Source of the DNA: Hordeum vulgare subsp. vulgare
Lineage: Eukaryota; Streptophyta; Magnoliopsida; Poales; Poaceae
Assembly (NCBI RefSeq): GCF_904849725.1
Contig: NC_058519.1
Coordinates: forward strand, 535,564,316-535,628,315
DNA: 64,000 nt
Direction of reading: 5' to 3'
Positions 56,351 through 64,000 of the stretch are shown here, piece after piece. Numbering within the stretch: position 1 is the first letter of the stretch; every line of letters begins with the position of its first letter. A program made the translations under genes and the position numbers. The notes beneath the pieces were generated by a model. That model was given only the letters and a program-made list of their open reading frames with translations, was not told the origin of the DNA and did no database searches.

Positions 56351-57331
56351 ATGAACTCCGATGGGACTCCCCTTGTTGCGGATCCGAACGATAAGGGTGT
56401 GAATTCCATGGAAGTCAAGTCCTTTACTTCTGAGGATCTGGAACGGGCTCTTGCTAAGCAAAAGGAGGAGCATGTTTCTTCTCTCGAGGCCTTGGTCCAA
56501 GTGAGATTGGCCACATTATCCACGATGTTGGCATCACCTCCAAGTGGTGGGGCCTCAAGGCCAAATGTGCCTATTTCTTCGCCTGGCCAACAACCTCCTA
56601 ACAATGACCAAACTAGTGTCCCATGGTTTTATGCTAGACCTCAAGCTGAGAAACCTAAGTATAATCCTGGAGGAAAACCTCCTTTGCTTGATGACAGTTC
56701 CGATTTTGCCTTGTGGAGAGTTGGTATGCAGGATCATCTTAGGTACACCAATGATGAAATGTTGGACATTCTGGAGCATGGCTACCACCCTGTCGACCCA
56801 AAGAATCTCACTCCCAGAGAAACTTATGACAAGCATCTCAACGACACCGCAATCATATGCATAAGAAAAGGAATGAATGATAAGCAACGGAGACCTTACA
56901 TACACATCACAAGTGCCAAGGAATTATGGGACAGCTTTGTAAGGACCAAGATCGGTACCTCCACCCTCCAGCTTGCTCAGTATGAAATTGCCAAGGGGAA
57001 ATTGTAAAAAATTTGTATGGAAAAAGTTGAATCCCCCAAGCAGCTTCTAGAGCGGCTCATGACTCTCACCACCGACATTGAGTCATGTGACTATGACAAG
57101 ACACAAGATGGATACAGCTTGACCAAGAGATTTCTTGTGGACAAGCTACTTCATGCCCTTGCTCCCTATCATCACCAAATGGTGTGGGATATAAGAGAAC
57201 ATCATGGTTTCAAGGAAATGACTCCGTATGACATCATATCCACTTTCCAGCTATTCGAAGAGTCAAAGGCAAGTGCTACAAAACATCTTGCCTTGCCGGT
57301 ACCTCAACATCAAAGATCAATCTTGCTTTGA
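56351..57331 (+). pseudogene. gag: gag N-terminal part of the Maximus-type element
   Basis: ATG at 56351 (MNSDGTPLVADPNDKG). The gag core shows DFALWRVGMQDHLRY, ITSAKELWDSFVRTKIGT, QYEIAKGKL, then a TAA at 57005, then in the same frame SPKQLLERLMTLTTDIES and FLVDKLLHALAPYHHQMVW. The frame changes near 57320. Confidence 0.85.
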
Positions 57332-57375
57332 AGGCCAAGCATGTATGTGAGGAAGAGAAAAGTGAAGAAGAAGAA

Positions 57376-57412
<37 letters not shown>

Positions 57413-58866
57413 GCGATGAGATTGACTCCGATGAGAGCCCCTCATACGAAGACATTGCTCTCTTTGTAAAGAAGTTTAGTGCGGTAAAATTCAAGGGAAG
57501 ATTCCAGAAGAAGAAGGTGAGAAAATGCTACAACTGTGAGGAAACCAACCACTTCTCCAACGATTTCCCTTATGAGAAGAGAGAAGATAAACTAAGGTTT
57601 CCAAAGACCTTTACAAAGAAGAAGTTGCCAAACCCTATGAACTCCAAGCTCAAGAGAAGTGACGGGAAAGCAATGGTTGCTCATGAAGAATACGATCCAG
57701 AAGATGTTGGTGGGGTTGCCGGAGTGACTGAAGATTCACAAAACACCTCGAGGTTACTCAACAAGAGTGGTGATGTTGTCGCCTACAGCTATATGAAAGA
57801 CTACAAGGGCAACGCTCACAAGTGCTTGATGGAAAAGGTCGTCATAAAAGATGGAGAGGACCAAAACTCTCCTGACAAGGTTAAGGTAACTCCATGCTCA
57901 AATTCCCCCCTTTTATTGTCTACTCCTTGTGATAAGTATCTTGATTCAGAGGATAACTATGATGATGACGATATAGATAATCCTATGCTTGCTAAAATAA
58001 ATAAGTTCATGTGCTCCCTTAAAGGAAAGAAGCTCACTATGTTTCGTATGCTTATGGAGAGGGTGAGTAAACACACCAATACCATTAAGTAACTCTAAAC
58101 CCTCGTCACCGAGGAAATGGAAAAGAACGAAATCCTTGAGCGGAAAGTCCAATATGAGGAAGCACAAAATTATGAACTATGCTTAAAAATTGGTGAAAAA
58201 ATTGACAATCATGCTGACAATCTTGCCTCCTTGGAAAACGCTAAGAACTCGTGCAAGGAGTTGATGAATGATAAAAGTAAGCTTGTGAAATATCATGCTT
58301 CTCTCTCTAAGGATTGTGAGCTTTTATCCGTGTCCCTCGAGGCTAAGGAAGAAGAGGTCACTCTTATTACAAAGAGATTTGAGATGCTCAAACTTACTTA
58401 TCTTGAAACTCTAGCCAACGTTTACTCCTCACCTATTATCAATACTGATACTTGTACTACTAAATCTAGTGGTGACCTAGCATCTAATCTTGAGGAGAAC
58501 CGTTTTCTAAAGGCACAACTAGGGAAAGGACTCATGACATGTGCACAAGGACAAAAGAATCTTAATGATATTTTGAGCCAACACAATGGGGTGTTTGCCA
58601 AGGAAGGGCTCGGGTTTAACCCAAGCACAAGCAAGAAAAATATGTCTCCTATCAAGTGCACCACCGCTCTCAAAGAAACATTTGTACGAGAAGGGCACAA
58701 GGAGAAAGGTAAGGTTGTGAGTGGGAAGGCCACTAGGGGCTTGCTCACTCTCAACAAGCGAAAAGAGTTCATGTCTCCATCCTATGTACTTCGTAAAACA
58801 AAGGATGGAGAGGTTTATGCCAAATTTGTTGGTCCTTGTAATGCATTCCGGTTCTATGATATTTAG
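57328..58866 (+). pseudogene. gag: gag C-terminal part: Asp run, damaged zinc knuckle, coiled coil
   Basis: Opens with a Glu/Asp run encoded by a GAT microsatellite (about 57376-57415), then the zinc knuckle CYNCEETNHFSNDF (57526-57567), whose last Cys is Phe, so zinc binding is probably lost. After a TAA at 58090 the same frame gives a Glu/Lys-rich helical region (MEKNEILERKVQYEEAQNYE..., DCELLSVSLEAKEEEVTLIT) and then QKNLNDILSQHNGVFAKEGL. Such long coiled-coil gag tails are typical of Maximus/SIRE elements. Ends TAG 58864. Confidence 0.82.
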
Positions 58867-58949
58867 GTCCCTAAGACCCTTGTGACTAACTTGAGAGGCC
58901 CCATTGTAAAATGGGTGCCTCTAACCAAGTCATAAATTGTGTGTAGGTT

Positions 58950-60558
58950 GCTTTCTCTGGTGGAGTCAAATGGGTGATCGATAGTGGATACACCAACCAT
59001 ATGACCGGAGATAGCAAATATCTTTTTGATTTGATGGAAGCTATTCAACCATTTATGAACATTGTGTTCGGTGGAGGATCAAAAGGACAGGTACTCGGGT
59101 TGGGAAAGGTGGCGATCACAAATGACACTTCTCTTGCAAATGTCATGCGTGTCCAATCCCTTAAATACCATTTGCTTTATGTTTGCCAATTGGTTTCCAT
59201 TGGTTATGATACACTATTTGGACTAATGGATGTGAAAGCCTTTAAGAGAGATACTCTCAAAGTGGCTTTTGTTGGAGAGTTGGATGGCAAACTTTACACG
59301 GTTGATTTCTGGAAAGAGAGCACATTCCATGCAACTTGTCTAATGGCCAAGGCCGATAAGGGATAACTATGGCATCGCCGGCTAGCCCATGTCGGCATGA
59401 GAAATCTTCAAAATATCTTAAAGGGTAATCACATCCTTGGACTAAACAATTTCTCTTTTGAGAAAGATCGTGTGTGTAGTGCATGCATATCCAGGAAGCA
59501 ACATCAATCAAAGCACCCACCCAAAAATATTGTATCTACTTCAAGACCTTTGGAGCTCCTTCATGTGGATCTTTTTGGGCCTCCGTCATGGGATAGTCTT
59601 GGAGGGAAAAGTATGGACTTGTCATTGTTGATGATTATTCAAGATATACATGGGTGTTTTTCCTCAAGTCCACGGACGAGACAAAGATCACCTTCATCAA
59701 TTTTGCCAAGCAAGCCCAACGCAAGTTTGACTAAGCAATCTTGGCAACAAGAAGTGACAATGGCTCCGAGTTCAAGAACTACACCTTGGTAGAATTTCTT
59801 AGTGATGAGGGGATTGAGCATAAATATTCCGCACCCTACACTCCTCAACAAAATGGTGTAGCCGAGAGGAAGAACCGTGCACTTGTGGAAATGGCAAGGT
59901 CCATGTTGGATGAATACAAGTCACCACATAGTTTTTGGGCTGAGGCTGTCAACACAGCATGCCATGCATCAATCGTCTCTTCCTTCGCCCAATATTGGAG
60001 AAGACTCCATATGAGCTCCTAACAGGGAACAAGCCAAATGTCAAATACTTTCGTGTATTCAGGTGCAAGTGTTTCATCATCAACAAACGGGAACGGTTAG
60101 GAAAATTTCAATCGAAGACAATTGAGGGGATATTTGTTGGTTATGGATCAAACTCTCACACCAATAGAGTCTACAACAAATCCAATGGATGCATTGTAGA
60201 AACTTGTGACGTGATGTTTGATGAATTTAGCGGCTCCCATGGGGAGAAAGTTCATCTAAGTGATGCAGGTGAAGAAGATCCCTCTCAAGATATTTTGACC
60301 ATGGGTGTTGGTGCCCTTCTTCCAATGGAACAAGAACCTCATGATGATGAAGAAGAAGATGGAAGTTTCCCTCATCATCAAGTCCAATCAACACCCATAC
60401 CTCCACAAGATCCTAGTGCTCAAACCAAGCTAGATGTTCAGGATCAAGAAGGAGAACATATCCCTCACCACGATCACATTCGAGAACAATATCATCGTCA
60501 AGAGCTAGACCAAGAAAAAGCTATCATTGATGATGAACCTCAACAATTGCAACATTAA
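58950..60558 (+). pseudogene. pol: Protease and integrase of the Maximus-type element
   Basis: The protease reads WVIDSGYTNHMTGD with DSG present (a Cys is usual after DSG; here Tyr). After a TAA (59364) the pre-integrase part LWHRRLAHVGMRNLQNIL and CSACISRKQHQSKH follows. The first integrase Asp is in LLHVDLFGPPSW; frame changes at about 59606 and 59740; the second Asp is in TRSDNGSEFKN and the Glu in NGVAERKNRALVEMARSM. Another frame change near 59960 leads to TPYELLTGNKPNVKYFRVF and a His/Gln/Asp-rich linker ending at TAA 60556. All three catalytic residues are present but in different frames. Confidence 0.87.
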
Positions 60559-62309
60559 AAAGAATATCTTCCACCACACATTAATGATCCATATCTTGAG
60601 GATATAGATGATGGAAATGAAGTTGAACCTTGTGAAACCCTGACTTCCATCATTCCACGAGTGGTCGGTCGTGTCGATCTTGATAAAATTCTTACCGGCA
60701 TATCGGAAGGTAGAGTCACTCGTAAACAATTAACAAACTTTTGTGCTCACTTTTCGTTTGTATCTAGTGTTGTGCCACTCAAGGTACAAGATGCATGGTG
60801 GGAAAATGATTGTCTCGTTGCTATGCAAGAAGAGTTCAACAGTTTTACACGCAACAAAGTATGGTCATTAGTTGAAAGACCAACTGAGGAACACAATGTC
60901 ATTGGAACAAAATGGATTTTTAAGAACAAGGAAGATGAGAATGGCATTGTCATCCGAAACAAGGCAATGTTAGTGGCACAAGGGTACTCCCAAGTTGAAG
61001 GTTTGGACTTTGGTGGGACCTTTGCTCCTGTTGCTCGTCTTGAGTTTATTCGATTTTACTGGCTTATGCTGCTTTCAATAGTTTTACGTTACATCAAATG
61101 GATGTGAAGAGTGCTTTCCTTAATGGTCCTCTACAAGAATAAGTATATGTATCACAACCACCTGGGTTTGTTGACACTGATCACAAAGACCATGTGTATA
61201 AACTTCACAAGGCTTTGTATGGCCTCAAACAAGCACCGTGTGCTTGGTATGACCATCTTAAGAAGTTTCTACTCTATGATGGCTTTGTGAGAGGGGTGAT
61301 CGATCCTACTCTTTTTACTAAGAGGGATAATGGTGATTTGATCTTATGCCAAATCTATGTGGATGACATCATTTTTGGTTCTCCTAACATTCATTTGTGC
61401 AAGAAGTTTGCGGCCTCCATGACCAAGACCTTTGAAATGTCACTCAATACGGACTTGAAGTTCTTTCTCGGATTTCAAATACAACAATTTCAAGAAGGAA
61501 TTTTCTTGTCTCAAACAAAATACCTCAAGGACATTCTAAAGAAGTTTGACATGGCAAATGCTAAACCATGTAAGACACCCATGTCCAAAAATCTTGTTCT
61601 CACTGAAGACACTGACGGTACTCCTTTTGACCCATCTATTTACCGCTCTATGATTGGTTCATTGATTTATCTTTGTGCATCTAGACCAGAAATAATTTTA
61701 AGTGTAGGCATATGTGCAAGATTTCAAGCTTCCCCTAGGGAAAGCCATCATACGGCGGTTAAGAATATCCTTAGATACCTTGTTCATACCCCAAAGTTAG
61801 GTTTATGGTACCCCAAGGATACAAAGTTTGACCTCATTGGGTACACAGATGCGGATTGGGCTGGTGACAAAGTGGGACGGAAAACCACTTTTGGTGCATG
61901 TCAGTTTCTTGGACACTCCTTGGTAAGTTGGTCCTCGAAGAAGCAGAATTGTGTTTCCCTCTCCACTGCTGAAGATGAATACATTGCAACTGCAAGTTGT
62001 GCAACTCAATTGCTATGGATGAGACAAACTTTAAAGGATTATGGTATCACCTATAGACATGTGCCTCTTTTATGTGATAATGAAAGTGCCATCAAGATTG
62101 TTGAGAACCCCATTGATCACCCTTGCACAAAACACATTGATATTAGGTATCACTTCTTGAGAGATCATGTGCAAAAGGGTGACTTTGATATTGCTCACGT
62201 GGGTACAGATATGCAACTAGCAGACATCTTCACCAAGCCATTGGACGAAACAAGGTTTTGTCAACTTAGGTGTGAACTTGGTATCTTGGAGCTTGATAAC
62301 ATTATGTGA
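60559..62309 (+). pseudogene. pol: Reverse transcriptase and RNase H of the Maximus-type element
   Basis: Starts in the frame of the linker: RVTRKQLTNFCAHFSFVS, QDAWWENDCLVAMQEEFNSF, VIGTKWIFKNKEDENG, VARLEFIRF. A frame change near 61060-61110 and a TAA at about 61141 follow. The longer part (61194-62309, open for 371 codons) has ALYGLKQAPCAWYDHLKKFL, QIYVDDIIFGSPN (YVDD at 61356-61367), FLGFQIQQFQEGIFLSQTKY, and RNase H with GYTDADWAGDKVGRKTTFGA, SLSTAEDEYIATASC, PLLCDNESAIKIVENP and DIFTKPLDETRF. Ends LDNIM. Confidence 0.93.
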
Positions 62310-63240
62310 AATAATGTGCACCTACATACACTTACTTCATGTTTTGTCCAGGTGTAGACATGTATTTAGGGGGATACATTCAATTCATGAGTTCTCTGAC
62401 CCTATATGATGCATAAATCAACCTAACACTCTCAAAGTTACTTTGCTCACCTTGGTGACGTGGTTCTTTAAATGATGGAGTTGTGGTGATGGGCTCAAGT
62501 TATCTTCATAGTGTCATCCCACGTTTACTCAAACATGGTGGGTTAAACCACCGCCCACACCCTTATAATGAACATCGTTAGAGCTGTTTAGCCAAAATGG
62601 TCACTATTTGAGACAATCTTGCGTGTTACATGTGCTAGGATATTCTTCACCATCTCACGACCATGGGTGACACAGAAAATGGAAAAACTCTCATGTTTGC
62701 CTCTGCCTCCTGTTTGCCTCTCTCGGACGTCTAACGTGTTTTGCTCGTCCAGTGACCTGTTGATGTTCGTACGTCCGACAAGTGTCGGTCGTCCGATGAT
62801 TTATTAACCTCCGGATGTTCGACGTCTCTCAGTCGTCCGATGATTCAGCCTCATATAAATTCTGGAGGCCCGCGGATCTGGTCATTTTCCCTAACTCCTC
62901 GTGCCGCCTCCTCCTCTTCGTTCTTCTCCCCTGCATCGCCAGGCCGCCGCCAGGTCCCCTCCGGCCGCTTCTCCGGCCGGAGCTTCTCTCTTCTTGGGCC
63001 TCGAGGTGACCTCCTCCTCTGTTTCAAGCGATTCCTTCCCCACAGTTCTGCCCTCGGTGCTCCCAATGCATCTGGTCCGTGACTTAGGGCATGTTTTGTT
63101 GCCTGGGTGGCTCTAGCCTGCATCGCATGAGGGATCCTGGGTGAGTGTGGCCTGGTTGAGTTGATGCAGAGATTGGTTGAGATGTGTGTTTGGTGCATTG
63201 TGTGATATTACTGCATGAGAGATGCTATATACAAGAGATG
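62310..63240 (+). other. 3' non-coding region of the Maximus-type element with promoter-like segment
   Basis: A purine-rich ATTTAGGGGGATA lies near 62368. From about 62728 to 62845 there are several CGTCCGA/TCGGACG-type motifs, of the same kind as in the element's LTR. CATATAAAT at 62852-62860 is followed by a C/T-rich, GC-rich stretch resembling the 5' leader or first exon of a grass gene. No env-like ORF seen and no 3' LTR before the window ends. It is uncertain whether all of this belongs to the element. Confidence 0.5.
62852..62860 (+). promoter_or_regulatory. TATA-like box behind pol of the Maximus-type element
   Basis: CATATAAAT in AGCCTCATATAAATTCTGG, followed 40-130 bp later by CT-rich and GC-rich text (CCGCCTCCTCCTCTTCG). 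Inference only. Confidence 0.35.
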
Positions 63241-63310
63241 ATGTTTGGTAGACTGCAGGGAGCGGATCAACTCAACCGACCAGAGGCGAGGCGAGGTGAT
63301 CTCCCTCCCC

Positions 63311-63960
63311 GATCCAGATCGGGCAGGGAGCCAAGGTGCTCGGTGGCGGTGCTGGCGGTCGGAGGGCATGGCGGCGCGGCAACCGGTGGCGAGGCGATGT
63401 CCCTCCCCGATCCAGATCGGAGCGACGGGAGCGGAGGTGCTCGGTGGCGGGGCTGGCGGCCGGAGAGCATGGCGGCGCGGCAACCGGTGGCGAGGCGATC
63501 TCCCTCGGGATCCAGATCGGGGCGACAGGAGGGAGGCGCTCGGCGGCGGGGCTGGCGGCCGGAGGCATGGCGGCGCGGGTGGCGAGGCGATCTCCCTCGG
63601 GATCCAGATCGGGGCGACGGGAGGGAGGCGCTCGGCGGCGGGGCTGGCGGCCGGAGGCATGGCGGCGCGGGTGGCGAGGCGATCTCCCTCGGGATCCAGA
63701 TCGGGGCGACGGGAGGGAGGCGCTCGGCGGCGGGGCTGGCGGCCGGAGGCATGGCGGCACGGGTGGCGAGGCGATCTCCCTCGGGATCCAGATCGAGGCA
63801 ACGGGAGGGAGGCGCTCGGCGGCGGGGCTGGCGGCCGGAGGCATGGCGGCGCGGGTGGCAAGGCGATCGCCCTCCCTGATCCAGATCGGGACGACGGGAG
63901 AGGAGAAGGGCGTTTTGCACGACTCGTGCATGCATCCAAGGAACAGCTGAATCCGGCGTA
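63311..63960. repeat. 92-100-bp GC-rich minisatellite, about seven copies
   Basis: The anchor GATCCAGATCGG (with variants) recurs at 63311, 63409, 63509, 63601, 63693, 63785 and 63878, spacing 98, 100, then 92, 92, 92, 93. Older outer units carry an extra CAACCGGTGGCG segment that the inner 92-bp units lack. The inner units are nearly identical, suggesting recent expansion. Because 92 is not a multiple of three and stops are rare, several frames on both strands stay open; I do not regard these as genes. Confidence 0.92.
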
Positions 63961-64000
63961 GCTCTCAGCCTGGCTGAGAGGGTACTTTTTGCATCAGTTG

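Larger units (their letters stand above)
26258..64000 (+). mobile_element. Maximus/SIRE-type Copia retrotransposon, 3' end outside the window
   Basis: The 5' LTR starts at about 26258 (TG; first bases uncertain by a few), is interrupted at 27415-55952, and ends CTTTCA at 56296 beside a tRNA-Met-type primer-binding site. Then come a long gag with an Asp-rich and coiled-coil region, protease, integrase, RT with YVDD and RNase H, ending at 62309. More than 1.6 kb of 3' sequence follows without a matching LTR, so the element continues past 64000. The oversized gag and the text QKNLNDILSQHNGVF suggest the Maximus/SIRE lineage. Stops and frame changes make it inactive. Confidence 0.8.

Noticed and set aside
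63184..63961. Long open frames on both strands (200-240 codons)
   Set aside because: All arise from the GC-rich 92-bp tandem units; several frames are open at once, the unit length shifts frame, and composition is Gly/Arg/Ala-biased. No domain recognised.

Overview
This window looks like intergenic DNA from a large grass genome, most likely Triticeae (wheat, Aegilops, rye or barley relatives). The main evidence is a set of Copia LTRs beginning TGTTGGAAATATGCCCTAG or TGTTGGAATTATGCC, which I recognise from memory as the Angela/BARE/WIS group. Almost every base can be assigned to LTR retrotransposons nested in each other. I see no cellular protein gene, rRNA, tRNA or CRISPR array. The only class II sequence is a fragment of a hAT-type transposase.

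Left part (1-25.5 kb). The window opens in the 3' part of a Tat-type Gypsy element (1-3011) that carries an antisense ORF. Next come a cut-off LTR piece in reverse orientation (3012-3246) and AT-rich DNA I cannot name. An Athila-type Gypsy element follows (4963-24368; target duplication TGATG on both sides). Its reverse transcriptase is split by an Angela/BARE-type Copia element on the minus strand (9285-18299; duplication TTTTG). To the right lie a minus-strand Gypsy gag remnant and the hAT fragment.

Right part (26.3-64 kb). A Maximus/SIRE-type Copia element starts at about 26258 and runs off the end of the window. Its 5' LTR is split by an Angela-like element (27415-55952; duplication GAGCC). 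That element's own 5' LTR holds two further insertions: a Tat-type Gypsy element with duplicated RNase H, a large tandem-repeat block and an antisense ORF (28597-40805; duplication GGGGG), and a badly decayed BARE/WIS-like Copia element (40940-48458; duplication GYGCC). The intact 3' LTR of the Angela-like element (54178-55952) preserves the unoccupied form of both sites, so the insertion order is certain: hAT host, then Maximus, then Angela-like, then Tat and BARE/WIS-like.

All elements are coding-dead. The losses differ between them: three integrases have each lost one catalytic Asp by substitution, one Copia 5' LTR has lost its promoter by a 1153-bp deletion between GATCA direct repeats, and the Tat element has twelve consecutive in-frame stop codons in gag-pol that are all TAG. 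Other points worth a second look are a sense-strand extra ORF after pol in the Athila element, a 117-bp poly(A)-tailed retroposed insert with 14-bp duplications inside a Copia RT, an inverted 19-bp repeat at the hAT junction, and a 92-bp GC-rich minisatellite behind a promoter-like segment near the right edge. Family names are from memory; boundaries, duplications and reading frames were read directly.
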